Below, piece by piece: positions 18,742-29,609 of a DNA stretch of 64,000 nt. Every line of letters starts with the position of its first letter. Positions within the stretch are counted from its first letter, which is position 1. Below the pieces are notes generated by a model. The model was not told the origin of the DNA, did not search any database, and was given only the letters and a program-made list of their open reading frames with translations. Made by a program: the position numbers and the translations under genes. This DNA comes from Streptomyces sp. NRRL F-5630 (GTDB lineage Bacteria; Actinomycetota; Actinomycetes; Streptomycetales; Streptomycetaceae). The stretch covers positions 1-64,000 of the forward strand of contig NZ_JOGO01000006.1 in the NCBI RefSeq assembly GCF_000719475.1. Reading direction: 5' to 3'.

Positions 18742-19815
18742 TCACGCCGCGGCGAGCTTGGCCGCGGAGTCCGCGTCCACGCACGCCTGGATCACCGCGT
18801 CGAGGTCCCCGTCGAGCACCTGGTCGAGGTTGTACGCCTTGTAGCCGACGCGGTGGTCGGAGATGCGGTTCTCGGGGAAGTTGTACGTCCGGATCTTCTC
18901 CGAGCGGTCCACGGTGCGCACCTGGCTGCGGCGCGCGTCCGCCGCCTCGCGCTCGGCCTCCTCCTGGGCCGCCGCCAGGAGCCGGGAGCGCAGGATGCGC
19001 AGGGCCTGCTCCTTGTTCTGGAGCTGGCTCTTCTCGTTCTGGCAGGAGGCGACGACGCCGGTGGGCAGGTGCGTGATGCGCACGGCCGAGTCGGTCGTGT
19101 TGACGGACTGGCCGCCGGGGCCCGAGGAGCGGTAGACGTCGATGCGCAGGTCGTTGGGGTTGATCGCGACATCGACCTCCTCGGCCTCGGGGGTCACGAG
19201 GACCCCGGCGGCCGAGGTGTGGATGCGGCCCTGGGACTCGGTCGAGGGCACGCGCTGCACGCGGTGCACGCCGCCCTCGTACTTCATCCGCGCCCAGACG
19301 CCCTGGCCCGGCTCGGCGGTGGCGTTGCCCTTCGTCTTCACGGCGACCTGGACGTCCTTGTAGCCGCCCAGCTCGGACTCGGTGGCGTCGAGGATCTCGG
19401 TCTTCCAGCCGACCCGCTCGGCGTACCGCAGGTACATGCGCAGCAGATCCCCGGCGAAGAGAGCGGACTCGTCGCCGCCCGCGCCCGCCTTGATCTCCAG
19501 GATGACGTCCTTGTCGTCGCTCGGGTCGCGCGGGACGAGCAGGAGGCGCAGTTTCTCGGTCAGCTCCTCGCGGCGCTCGTCGAGCTCCTTGACCTCGGCG
19601 GCGAACTCGGGGTCCTCGGCCGCGAGTTCGCGGGCCGTCGCGATGTCGTCCCCGGTGGCGCGCCAGGCCCGGTAGGTGCCGACGATGGGCGTCAGCTCGG
19701 CGTAGCGCTTGCTGAGCCGCCGGGCGTTGGCCTGGTCGGCGTGGACGGAGGGGTCGGCGAGTTTCTGCTCCAGTTCGGCGTGCTCGCCGATGAGTTCCTC
19801 GACCGCCTCGAACAT
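18742..19815 (-). CDS. prfA: Peptide chain release factor 1
   Basis: This 357-residue class I release factor recognises UAA and UAG. The codon-recognition tripeptide is PST within [10 protein letters not shown] (PxT of RF1), and the peptidyl-tRNA hydrolysis motif GGQ is at residues 234-236 within [10 protein letters not shown]. Length equals that of typical RF1. The start at 19815 (MFEAVEELI) is followed by the normal N-terminal helical domain; a longer frame to 19905 is low-complexity. Confidence 0.97.
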   Translation of the reverse strand: MFEAVEELIGEHAELEQKLADPSVHADQANARRLSKRYAELTPIVGTYRAWRATGDDIATARELAAEDPEFAAEVKELDERREELTEKLRLLLVPRDPSDDKDVILEIKAGAGGDESALFAGDLLRMYLRYAERVGWKTEILDATESELGGYKDVQVAVKTKGNATAEPGQGVWARMKYEGGVHRVQRVPSTESQGRIHTSAAGVLVTPEAEEVDVAINPNDLRIDVYRSSGPGGQSVNTTDSAVRITHLPTGVVASCQNEKSQLQNKEQALRILRSRLLAAAQEEAEREAADARRSQVRTVDRSEKIRTYNFPENRISDHRVGYKAYNLDQVLDGDLDAVIQACVDADSAAKLAAA

Positions 19816-19968
19816 TCTCCGGGCTCCAAATCGCGTACGTGGGAGGGCTGCGGGCTGAACCGCGAGGGGGGACCGCTGGGGGCCGGTGGCGCCGGGGGGC
19901 GCCACCGCCGAAAAAGCGCCGGCCCCGGCCGCCCCGAGGGGCGGCCGAGGACCGGCGCGTTCGGCTCG

Positions 19969-20196
19969 CTACTTCTTGGCGGAGCCGGCGGCGGCCTTGC
20001 CGAAGCGGGCCTCGAAGCGGGCCACGCGGCCGCCGGTGTCGAGGATCTTCTGCTTGCCCGTGTAGAACGGGTGGCACTCGGAGCACACGTCGGCGCGGAT
20101 GGTGCCGGACGGGACGGTGCTACGGGTCGTGAACGACGCGCCACAGGTGCAGCTGACCTGCGTCTCGACGTACTCGGGGTGGATGTCGCGCTTCAA
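19969..20196 (-). CDS. rpmE: 50S ribosomal protein L31 (zinc-ribbon type)
   Basis: This 75-residue ribosomal protein begins [13 protein letters not shown]. It has the four zinc-binding cysteines Cys16, Cys18, Cys38 and Cys41, so it is the C+ form rather than the zinc-independent paralogue. The start is TTG at 20196, five bases after AGGAG; the upstream in-frame ATG at 20250 adds non-conserved residues. It is placed between LCP and prfA as in other actinobacteria. Confidence 0.95.
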   Translation of the reverse strand: MKRDIHPEYVETQVSCTCGASFTTRSTVPSGTIRADVCSECHPFYTGKQKILDTGGRVARFEARFGKAAAGSAKK

Positions 20197-20337
20197 GGTG
20201 TCTCCTAGGTTCTGGAGGGTGCCGGGTCGCGGAGCCGGGAATGGCGCCACGTGAACCGGGACCGACGTACCAGTTTGCCAGCACTGGCCGCATCCCCCAA
20301 AACCGGGGTGGGGGCGCTCGTATTCCCGTCCGGGGGG

Positions 20338-20359
20338 CGCCCGCCGGTACCGGCGGGCG
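20338..20359. terminator. Perfect palindrome upstream of rpmE
   Basis: The 20-base sequence GCCCGCCGGTACCGGCGGGC is self-complementary, embedded in a G/C-only tract. It could terminate transcription from the LCP gene or be a processing site before rpmE. Confidence 0.4.
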
Positions 20360-20411
20360 GCCCGGGGGGGGGCGAGGGCCCGCGGCCGCCCACCGCCCCC
20401 CCGCCACCCCC

Positions 20412-20517
20412 CTCAAGGGGGTCAAGGCCTCCGGGACGACGATGGTGACGCTGCCCGTCGCCTACGACCCCCAGAACGCCAACCGCGTGCTCCCCCGACG
20501 GTCTTGACGCCCTTGAG
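20412..20517. repeat. Inverted segment bounded by 18-bp inverted repeats at the 3' end of the LCP gene
   Basis: CTCAAGGGGGTCAAGGCC (20412-20429) and, on the opposite strand, CTCAAGGGCGTCAAGACC (20517-20500) are inverted repeats identical at 16 of 18 positions. Both encode LKGVK. The 70 bases between them, read on the plus strand, encode ASGTTMVTLPVAYDPQNANR followed by VLP, the usual C-terminal strand of LCP proteins. That is the reverse of the orientation of the LCP gene itself. Confidence 0.75.
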
Positions 20518-21429
20518 CGAGGTGCCGAACCTGGCGAGCCCGCTCACCGAGTCGAGCCCCGAGTCGGTCGTGAGAGCGCTCGTCGCCGCGCCCGCGAGCT
20601 TGTACGCCTTCGCGGGGTTGCCGAGCACGCCGACGTGCTTGACGCGCTCCATGAGCGCCTTGACGAACGCCTGCTGGAGCTGGATGCGGCCGAGGTCGCT
20701 GCCGTCGCCGACGCCGTGCCGGGTCCGGACGAGGCCGAGCGACTGCTCGCCGTCCAGGGTGTGCTTGCCCGCGGTGAGGTCGAGGTGGCTGGAGGCGTCC
20801 TGGATGGGCTTCGTGGTGGTGAGCGGGACGCCGCCGAGCGCGTTCACGAGCTTCTTGAAGCCCGTGAAGTCGACCTCGACGTAGTGGTCCATGCGGATGC
20901 CGGACATCGACTCGACGGTCTTGACGGCGCAGGCGGGCCCGCCGGCCGCGTAGGCGCTGTTGAACATCGCCTCGCTCGCGGCCGGGACGCTCTTCCCGTC
21001 GTCCGTGGTGCACGCGGGCCGGTCCACGAGGGTGTCGCGGGGGATCGAGACGACGCTCGCCTTCTTGTGGCCCTCGTAGACGTGCACGACCATCGCCGTG
21101 TCCGAGCGCGCGCCGCCCTCGTCGCGCCCGTACTCGCCGTTGCTGCCCGAGCGCGAGTCCGAGCCGAGGACGAGGATGTCCATCGAGCCGTTGTCGGTGT
21201 CGGCGGGCCGGTCCTTGCCGAGCGCCGCGTCGATGTCGACGCCCTTGATGTTGTGGTCGAGGTGCCAGTACGCGTAGCCGAGGCCCGAGCCGCCGAGTAC
21301 GACGACGCCGGCGGCCGCCCAGGCGGCGATCAGGAGGCCCTTGCGGCGGGCGCGCGGCTTGCGGCGGCGCCCCTTGCCGCCCCTGCGGGGGCGGGACCCC
21401 TCCTCGGGGCTTGCGGGGGTGTCGGTCAT
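20422..21429 (-). CDS. LytR-CpsA-Psr (LCP) family protein with an inverted 3' end
   Basis: This 335-residue protein has a short cytoplasmic basic region, one membrane helix (about residues 31-52) and an extracellular LCP domain. LCP enzymes ligate undecaprenyl-linked glycopolymers to peptidoglycan. Conserved parts are DILVLGSDSRSG, RSDTAMVVHV, SIPRDTLVDRP and LVRTRHGVGDGSDLGRIQLQQ with its catalytic-pocket Arg residues. Up to LKGVK (305-309) it follows the family. The last 26 residues are Arg/Ser-rich and arise from an inverted DNA segment whose other strand encodes the missing family ending. The start at 21429 (MTDTPASP) is chosen over 21510 because the extra residues are not conserved. Activity with this altered tail is uncertain. 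Confidence 0.85.
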   Translation of the reverse strand: MTDTPASPEEGSRPRRGGKGRRRKPRARRKGLLIAAWAAAGVVVLGGSGLGYAYWHLDHNIKGVDIDAALGKDRPADTDNGSMDILVLGSDSRSGSNGEYGRDEGGARSDTAMVVHVYEGHKKASVVSIPRDTLVDRPACTTDDGKSVPAASEAMFNSAYAAGGPACAVKTVESMSGIRMDHYVEVDFTGFKKLVNALGGVPLTTTKPIQDASSHLDLTAGKHTLDGEQSLGLVRTRHGVGDGSDLGRIQLQQAFVKALMERVKHVGVLGNPAKAYKLAGAATSALTTDSGLDSVSGLARFGTSLKGVKTVGGARGWRSGGRRRRAASPSSSRRP

Positions 21430-21741
21430 GCGCTCCTCAGCTCTGTCGCGTGGCTCCCCCGTCCCGGGCGGCTCACGTCGGCGCGCCCGGATCGTGCCAG
21501 CGTCGCACAACGGGCTGTGCGCACGACGGAGCCCGCCTCGACCGGTCCGTGCCTCTTACACGCGAGCTGCCTGCGGTTTTCCGGCCCGGCACGGGAACGG
21601 GGCCGCTCACGCGCTGTGGCGAAGGACACGCGGCCGGGGGCAGGGCCGACGGGCGCGGGCAGCGCGAAGGCCGGGGGCCGCCCTCCCTCGTGGGAAAGCG
21701 GCCCCCGGCCTTCGCTCAGGTCCCCGCGGGTCCTCGGGACC
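21430..21741. other. Spacer between rho and the LCP gene
   Basis: Apart from the rho terminator at 21664-21715, this 312-base stretch should hold the LCP promoter on the minus strand. I see no strong hexamers, operators or RNA gene. Confidence 0.4.
21664..21715 (-). terminator. rho terminator
   Basis: GCGAAGGCCGGGGGCCGC (21664-21681) and its exact complement at 21698-21715 form an 18-bp perfect stem with a 16-base loop, starting 27 bases after the rho stop. Confidence 0.8.
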
Positions 21742-23787
<2,046 letters not shown>

Positions 23788-24224
23788 GAAGGGTCCTTCC
23801 CTGGAGCGGACGTCGGCCTGTCTGGCTCGGCGACCGGTTGTGCTGTCCGGCTGTGGTCCTCTGTGAAGGGGATGCGCCGGGGCGATGGACCGCCAAAGAG
23901 GCGGAGGAATACGGTGGTGAAGACGACTGACTCAGCCGTGTCACCAGAAGTGCGTGTCACGGGACTGGGTCACGCCCGTTCCGGAGCGCTTCGGTGCCGC
24001 TGCGTGCGTGGCACGTCGCGATACGGGGGCTCCCGGAAGATGAGATGTCCCGCCCGTGTGTTTCGGGGAAAACCGGCGCCCCGAGAAAAATCGGCGCTCC
24101 GGGTGGCCCCGGATCCCTGGCGAAGACACGTGGCACCTCGCCGTAGGGCGATCGGGTGCGCAGTTGAGACTAACAATACCGTATCCAACACATATTCCCC
24201 CTCTCCTGTGCGGCGACCGTGGGG
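23788..24224 (-). promoter_or_regulatory. Leader and probable promoter region of rho
   Basis: The 437 bases between thrB and rho include an AT-rich island at about 24165-24205, unusual in this window and suitable for the rho promoter on the minus strand. That leaves a leader of roughly 350 bases. Long rho leaders are often used for autoregulation, but I cannot identify the hexamers or a rut site with confidence. Confidence 0.4.
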
Positions 24225-25142
24225 TCACGGCGCCAGCGGCAGCACACTCGCGCCCGCGGTGTCGACGGGGACGCGGGCCGCTGCCCACTCCTCGCCCGCG
24301 AGCCCGGCGACCTTGTCGGCCGCCTCCTCGTCCACCAGCGCGAGGACGGTGGGTCCCGCGCCGGAGATCACCGCGGGCACCCCGTCCGCCCGCAGCCGTT
24401 CCACCAGGGCGAGCGACTCGGGCATCGCCGGCCCCCGGTACTCCTGGTGGAGACGGTCCTCTGTCGCCGCGAAGAGCAGCCCGGGGCGCCTGGTCAGGGC
24501 CTCGACGAGCAGCGCGGCGCGCCCCGCGTTCGCCGCCGCGTCGGTGTGCGGCACCGTGCGCGGGAGGAGTCCCCTGGCGGTCTCGGTGAGCACCGGGCGC
24601 CCGGGGACGAAGACGACGGGGACGACGGAGCCGGCGGGCGTCATCCGGACCGCCCGGGCGAGCCCGCCCTCCATCCACGAGAGCGTGAACCCGCCGAGCA
24701 GGCAGGCCGCGACGTTGTCGGGGTGGCCCTCGATCTCGGTGGCGAGTTCGAGGAGGGCCTGCGTGTCGAGCCGGCTCTCGCCGCCGGTCGTCACGGCGCG
24801 CGCGGCGACGATCCCGGCGCAGATGGCCGCCGAGGAGGAGCCGAGCCCGCGCCCGTGCGGGATGCGGTTGGCGCAGACGATCTCCAGGCCGCGCGGCTGC
24901 CCGCCGAGCAGGTCGAAGGCGGCGCGCAGGGACCGGACAAGGAGGTGCTTCTCGTCACGCGGCAGCGTCTCGCTGCCCTCACCGGCTATGTCGATGCGCA
25001 GTCCCGAGTCGGCGACCCGCACCACGACGTCGTCGTAGAGGCCGAGCGCGAGCCCGAAGGCGTCGAAGCCGGGACCCAGGTTGGCGCTGGAGGCGGGGGT
25101 GCGCACCCGGACGGCGGCGGCGCGAAAGGCGGGACCGGCCAT
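24225..25142 (-). CDS. thrB: Homoserine kinase
   Basis: This 305-residue GHMP-family kinase phosphorylates homoserine for threonine synthesis. The ATP-binding signature is PHGRGLGSSSAAICAG near residue 95. The N-terminal strand VRVRTPASSANLGPGFDAFG and the C-terminal motif AVISGAGPTVLAL are typical. I place the start at 25142 (MAGPAFRAAA), although its AAGGAG is 12 bases away. It is downstream of thrC but separated by 477 bases containing a terminator, so it is probably transcribed apart from hom-thrC. Confidence 0.95.
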   Translation of the reverse strand: MAGPAFRAAAVRVRTPASSANLGPGFDAFGLALGLYDDVVVRVADSGLRIDIAGEGSETLPRDEKHLLVRSLRAAFDLLGGQPRGLEIVCANRIPHGRGLGSSSAAICAGIVAARAVTTGGESRLDTQALLELATEIEGHPDNVAACLLGGFTLSWMEGGLARAVRMTPAGSVVPVVFVPGRPVLTETARGLLPRTVPHTDAAANAGRAALLVEALTRRPGLLFAATEDRLHQEYRGPAMPESLALVERLRADGVPAVISGAGPTVLALVDEEAADKVAGLAGEEWAAARVPVDTAGASVLPLAP

Positions 25143-25561
25143 CGCGTGGGGACTCTCCTTGTGTTCCTCGGGCGGGGACTGCACCGTGCGGCGCGGGGCG
25201 GGCCGCTGGAGGCGGCAGCCCTCGCGGTGACTGTCGCGGGGCGGGCTGGTGGGGATTGGGGTGCGGGGGCGGGGATTTCCACGCTTCCGGCGAATCCCCC
25301 CCGGAACGTCCGGATCACATCCGGGCGCGTGGGATCGTACGGCCACAACGGCAGCGGCACCGCGGCACAAGCGGCGGGGCAGGTGAGGCACAGCCTATCG
25401 AAGGAAGCGCCCGCCGCGACATAGGGCGCACGGGAGGCGCATGACGCGTGTCGCCGGGAGGCAGTGCGACCCCCGCGACTTCTGACGGTCCCGCACGTCT
25501 TGTCCGGATTCAGCAGGGCGGATGATGGGCGCGCGCGGGTTCCCGCCGGCGCGGGGCGGGG
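25143..25561. other. Spacer upstream of thrB
   Basis: About 420 bases separate thrB from the thrC terminator. They should contain the thrB promoter on the minus strand. I see no clear hexamers, no leader peptide with a run of Thr or Ile codons, and no riboswitch. Confidence 0.4.
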
Positions 25562-25609
25562 CGCCGCCGTCCCTCGTTCGGGGAGCGTCCCCGCACAGGG
25601 ACGGCGGCG
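25562..25609 (-). terminator. thrC terminator
   Basis: CGCCGCCGTCCCT (25562-25574) pairs perfectly with AGGGACGGCGGCG (25597-25609), a 13-bp stem just past the thrC stop at 25620. Confidence 0.75.
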
Positions 25610-25619
25610 TCCGCGCGTG

Positions 25620-26681
25620 TCAGCCCGTCAGGCCGAGGCGGTGCGCCGCAGCGGCGGCGTCGACCGGGATGACGGTGGGGCGCGGGGCGCCCTCGGTCGC
25701 GCGGTCGGGGTCCTTGAGGCCGTTGCCCGTCACGGTGCAGACGATGCGCTGCCCCGGGTCGACGAGGCCCTGCTCGGCGGCCTTGAGCAGCCCGGCGACC
25801 GAGGCGGCGGAGGCGGGCTCGACGAAGACACCCTCCTGCCCCGCCAACAGCCGGTACGCGGCGAGGATCTGGCGGTCGGTCACCTCGTCGATGAGGCCGC
25901 CCGACTCCTCGCGCGCCGCGAGCGCCTGCGCCCAGGAGGCGGGGTTGCCGATGCGGATCGCGGTGGCGAGCGTACGGGGGTCCTTCACGACCTCGCCGCG
26001 CACGATCGGCGCCGAACCGCTCGCCTGGAAGCCCCACATGCGCGGGGTGCGGCGCGCGACGCCGTCGGCCGCGTACTCGCGGTACCCCTTCCAGTAGGCC
26101 GTGATGTTGCCCGCGTTGCCGACCGGCAGCACGTGGATGTCGGGTGCGTCGCCGAGCGCGTCGACGATCTCGAACGCGGCGGTCTTCTGGCCCTCGATGC
26201 GCACCGGGTTGACCGAATTCACCAGCGAGACCGGGTAGTTGTCGGCGAGCGCGCGGGCGAGAGTCAGGCAGTCGTCGAAGTTCCCCTCGACCTGGAGGAT
26301 CTTGGCGCCGTGCACGAGGGCCTGGCCCATCTTGCCGAGCGCGATCTTGCCCTGCGGCACGAGCACCGCGCTGACCATGCGGGCGCGCACCGCGTAGGCG
26401 GCGGCCGAGGCGGAGGTGTTGCCCGTCGAGGCGCAGATGACGGCCTTGGCGCCCTCCTCCTTGGCGCGCGTGATCGCCATCGTCATGCCGCGGTCCTTGA
26501 AGGACCCGGTCGGGTTGGCGCCCTCGACCTTGAGGAACACCTCGCACCCGGTGCGCTCGGAGAGCACCTGGGCGGGGACGAGGGGTGTGCCGCCCTCGCC
26601 GAGCGTGACGGCCTCGGTCGTGTCCTTGACCGGGAGCCGGTCCCGGTACTCCTCGATGATGCCGCGCCACTGGTGGACCAT
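25620..26681 (-). CDS. thrC: Threonine synthase
   Basis: This 353-residue PLP enzyme converts O-phosphohomoserine to threonine. The PLP lysine is Lys62 in TGSFKDRGM; the Gly/Ser-rich cofactor loop appears as STGNTSAS, and the phosphate-binding loop [15 protein letters not shown] is present. It is the short class II type of about 350 residues, without the SAM-regulated plant N terminus. It follows hom by six bases, with its AAGGAG overlapping the hom end, so the two are co-translated. Confidence 0.96.
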   Translation of the reverse strand: MVHQWRGIIEEYRDRLPVKDTTEAVTLGEGGTPLVPAQVLSERTGCEVFLKVEGANPTGSFKDRGMTMAITRAKEEGAKAVICASTGNTSASAAAYAVRARMVSAVLVPQGKIALGKMGQALVHGAKILQVEGNFDDCLTLARALADNYPVSLVNSVNPVRIEGQKTAAFEIVDALGDAPDIHVLPVGNAGNITAYWKGYREYAADGVARRTPRMWGFQASGSAPIVRGEVVKDPRTLATAIRIGNPASWAQALAAREESGGLIDEVTDRQILAAYRLLAGQEGVFVEPASAASVAGLLKAAEQGLVDPGQRIVCTVTGNGLKDPDRATEGAPRPTVIPVDAAAAAHRLGLTG

Positions 26682-26687
26682 GACTGC

Positions 26688-27989
26688 CTACTCTCCTTCA
26701 ACCCGCATGATGCTGGCGACGCCCCGGACGGTGTCGAGCTTGCGCAGCGCCTCGACGGTGCTGCTGAGGGCCGCGTCGGGGGCCCGGTGGGTGACGACGA
26801 CGAGACTCGCCTCGCCGCTGCCGTCGCCCCGGCCCTGCTGGCGCACGGTGTCGATCGACACGCCCTGCGCGGCGAAGACCGTCGCCACCTGGGCGAGGAC
26901 ACCGGGCTTGTCGGCGACGTCCAGGCTGATGTGGTAGCGCGTGACGACCTCACCCATCCCGGAGACGGTCAGTCCCGCGTACGCGGACTCGCCGGGCCCG
27001 GTGGCCCCCGCGAGCCGGTTGCGGCACACCGCGACGAGGTCGCCGAGCACCGCGGACGCGGTCGGCGCGCCGCCGGCCCCGGGCCCGTAGAACATGAGCC
27101 GTCCGGCCGCCTCGGACTCGACGAAGACGGCGTTGTACGCCTCGCGGACGCCCGCGAGCGGGTGGCTGAGCGGCAGCATCGCGGGGTGCACGCGCGCGCT
27201 GACGCCGCTGCCGTCGGCACCGCGCTCGCAGATCGCGAGGAGCTTGATGGTGCAGCCCATGGCGCGTGCCGAGGCGAAGTCGGCGGCGGTCACCTCGGTC
27301 ATGCCCTCGCGGTGCACGTCGTCGATGCCGACGCGGGTGTGGAAGGCGATGCCCGCGAGGATCGCGGCCTTCGCGGCGGCGTCGAAGCCCTCGACGTCGG
27401 CCGTCGGGTCGGCCTCCGCGTAGCCGAGCGCGGTGGCCTCGTCCAGGGCCTCCTGGTAGCCCGCCCCGGTCGAGTCCATCTTGTCGAGGATGAAGTTGGT
27501 CGTGCCGTTGACGATGCCGAGGACGCGGTGCACGTGGTCGCCCGCGAGGGACTCGCGCAGGGGACGCAGGAGCGGGATGGCGCCCGCGACGGCGGCCTCG
27601 TAGTAGAGGTCGCGGCCGTGCTCGACGGCGGCGGCGTGCAGCGCGGGGCCGTCCTTGGCGAGGAGCGCCTTGTTCGCCGAGACGACCGAGGCGCCGTGCG
27701 CGAAGGCGGTCGTGATGAGGGTGCGGGCGGGCTCGATCCCGCCGATGACCTCGATGACGACATCGAGGTCGCCGCGTTTGACGAGCGCGGTCGCGTCCGT
27801 CGTGATGAGGGCGGGGTCGATGCCCTCGCGCACCTTGTCGGGGCGGCGCACGGCGACGCCCGCGAGTTCGACGGGGGCTCCGATGCGGGCGGCGAGGTCG
27901 TCGGCGTGCGTCGTCATGATGCGCGCCACCTCTGAGCCGACTACCCCACAGCCAAGGAGCGCCACCTTCAGCGGACGCGTGCGCATCAT
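26688..27989 (-). CDS. hom: Homoserine dehydrogenase with C-terminal ACT domain
   Basis: This 433-residue enzyme reduces aspartate semialdehyde to homoserine. The N-terminal NAD(P) motif is ALLGCGVVGSEVA at residues 9-21. The family motif region contains GIVNGTTNFILDKM and the catalytic Lys region EADPTADVEGFDAAAK. The ACT domain at about residues 350-430 (YHISLDVADKPGVLAQVA) implies feedback by threonine. The start is the ATG pair at 27989. It is followed directly by thrC and preceded by lysA with about 200 bases between. Confidence 0.96.
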   Translation of the reverse strand: MMRTRPLKVALLGCGVVGSEVARIMTTHADDLAARIGAPVELAGVAVRRPDKVREGIDPALITTDATALVKRGDLDVVIEVIGGIEPARTLITTAFAHGASVVSANKALLAKDGPALHAAAVEHGRDLYYEAAVAGAIPLLRPLRESLAGDHVHRVLGIVNGTTNFILDKMDSTGAGYQEALDEATALGYAEADPTADVEGFDAAAKAAILAGIAFHTRVGIDDVHREGMTEVTAADFASARAMGCTIKLLAICERGADGSGVSARVHPAMLPLSHPLAGVREAYNAVFVESEAAGRLMFYGPGAGGAPTASAVLGDLVAVCRNRLAGATGPGESAYAGLTVSGMGEVVTRYHISLDVADKPGVLAQVATVFAAQGVSIDTVRQQGRGDGSGEASLVVVTHRAPDAALSSTVEALRKLDTVRGVASIMRVEGE

Positions 27990-28190
27990 CCGACCTCGTT
28001 TCGTCTTTCCGTGTCGTTCCGCGGGCTTCCGCGTGTTCCGTGGCGCGGAAGCCTCTGTGTCGCGGTGGTTCCAGTCTCACGCACGACCCGGGGGTTTCCG
28101 CCCCGCGTCCGATGCGTGAGACAAGCATTCCGTACGCCCGCGGGGCGCCGTGACCCGCCCCGCCACGACGCCCCGCGCCCTCGCCCCGGC

Positions 28191-29588
28191 TCAGCCGACG
28201 TCGAGCCGGAGCAGGTCCTCCTCCGTCTCGCGGCGCACGATGACGCGGGCCCGCCCGTCCCGTACGGCCACGACGGGCGGGCGCAGCGCGTGGTTGTAGT
28301 TGCTCGCCATCGAGCGGCAGTACGCGCCCGTCGCCGGCACGGCGAGCAGATCGCCCGGCGCGAGGTCGGCGGGGAGGAAGGCGTCGCGCACGACGATGTC
28401 GCCACTCTCACAGTGCTTGCCCACGACGCGGACGAGCATCGGCTCGGCGCCGGAGACCCGGGAGGCGAGCGCGACGGAGTACTCGGCGTCGTAGAGCGCG
28501 GTGCGGATGTTGTCCGACATGCCGCCGTCGACGGAGACGTACGTGCGCAGTCCCTCCAGCGGCTTGATCGTGCCGACCTCGTACAGCGTGAAGGCGGTGG
28601 GCCCGACGATGGCCCGGCCGGGCTCGACGGAGATGCGGGGCACGGCGAGCCCGGCGCTCTCGCACTCGCGCGTGACGATGTCGCCGAGCGCCTTGGCGAT
28701 CTCGTGCGGCTCGCGCGGGTCGTCGTCGGAGGTGTACGCGATGCCGAGGCCGCCGCCGAGGTCGATCTCGGGCAGTTCGACGCCGTGCTCGTCGCGGATC
28801 TCGGCGAGCAGTCCGACGACGCGGCGCGCGGAGACCTCGAAGCCCGCCATGTCGAAGATCTGCGAGCCGATGTGCGAGTGGATGCCGACCAGCTCGACGC
28901 CGTCGAGCGTGAGCGCGCGGCGCACGGCCTCGGCGGCCTGTCCCCCGGCGAGCGCGAGGCCGAACTTCTGGTCCTCGTGCGCGGTCGCGATGAACTCGTG
29001 GGTGTGCGCCTCGACGCCCACGGTGACACGGATCTGCACGCGCTGGACGCGGTCGAGCGCCTGCGCGGTGTGCGCGACGCGGACGAGTTCCTGGAAGGAG
29101 TCGACGACGATGCGGCCGACCCCGGCGGCGACGGCGCGCTCGATCTCGGCGGCCGTCTTGTTGTTGCCGTGGAAGGCGATGCGCTCGGCGGGCATCCCCG
29201 CGTCGAGCGCCGTGAGCAGCTCCCCGCCCGAGCACACGTCGAGGTTGAGCCCCTCCTCGTGGAGCCAGCGCACGACGGCACGGCTGAGGAACGCCTTGCC
29301 CGCGTAGAAGACGTCGGCGCCCTCGCCGAAGGCGGAACGCCAGTCGCGGCAACGGGCCCTGAAGTCCTCCTCGTCGAGGAAGTAGGCGGGCGTGCCGAAC
29401 TCCTCGACGAGGCGCGTCACGGGTACGCCGCCGACGCTGAGCGCGCCTTCCTCGGCCGGGTCGCGGCGGACGGTGCGGGCCCAGACCTTCGGGTCGAGGG
29501 CGTTGAGGTCGGCCGGCGGGGCCGCGTAGTGGCCCTCGGGGAGGACGTCTCCGTGGCGGGGACCGGCGGGGTGGGCGGAACGGCTCAT
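28191..29588 (-). CDS. lysA: Diaminopimelate decarboxylase
   Basis: This 465-residue fold-III PLP enzyme decarboxylates meso-DAP to lysine. The PLP lysine is Lys98 in FYAGKAFL. The family motifs HSHIGSQIFD and GGGLGIAYTSDDDP are present, as is CESGDIVVRDAFLP, whose Cys contributes to the active site across the dimer. It is 21 bases after nrtL, so the pair is probably co-transcribed. No lysine riboswitch is visible. Confidence 0.97.
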   Translation of the reverse strand: MSRSAHPAGPRHGDVLPEGHYAAPPADLNALDPKVWARTVRRDPAEEGALSVGGVPVTRLVEEFGTPAYFLDEEDFRARCRDWRSAFGEGADVFYAGKAFLSRAVVRWLHEEGLNLDVCSGGELLTALDAGMPAERIAFHGNNKTAAEIERAVAAGVGRIVVDSFQELVRVAHTAQALDRVQRVQIRVTVGVEAHTHEFIATAHEDQKFGLALAGGQAAEAVRRALTLDGVELVGIHSHIGSQIFDMAGFEVSARRVVGLLAEIRDEHGVELPEIDLGGGLGIAYTSDDDPREPHEIAKALGDIVTRECESAGLAVPRISVEPGRAIVGPTAFTLYEVGTIKPLEGLRTYVSVDGGMSDNIRTALYDAEYSVALASRVSGAEPMLVRVVGKHCESGDIVVRDAFLPADLAPGDLLAVPATGAYCRSMASNYNHALRPPVVAVRDGRARVIVRRETEEDLLRLDVG

Positions 29589-29609
29589 GGCTGTCGTGCT
29601 CTCTATCGT

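Noticed and set aside
29589..29609. Lysine riboswitch or T-box before lysA
   Set aside because: Only 21 bases separate nrtL and lysA, too short for any such element.
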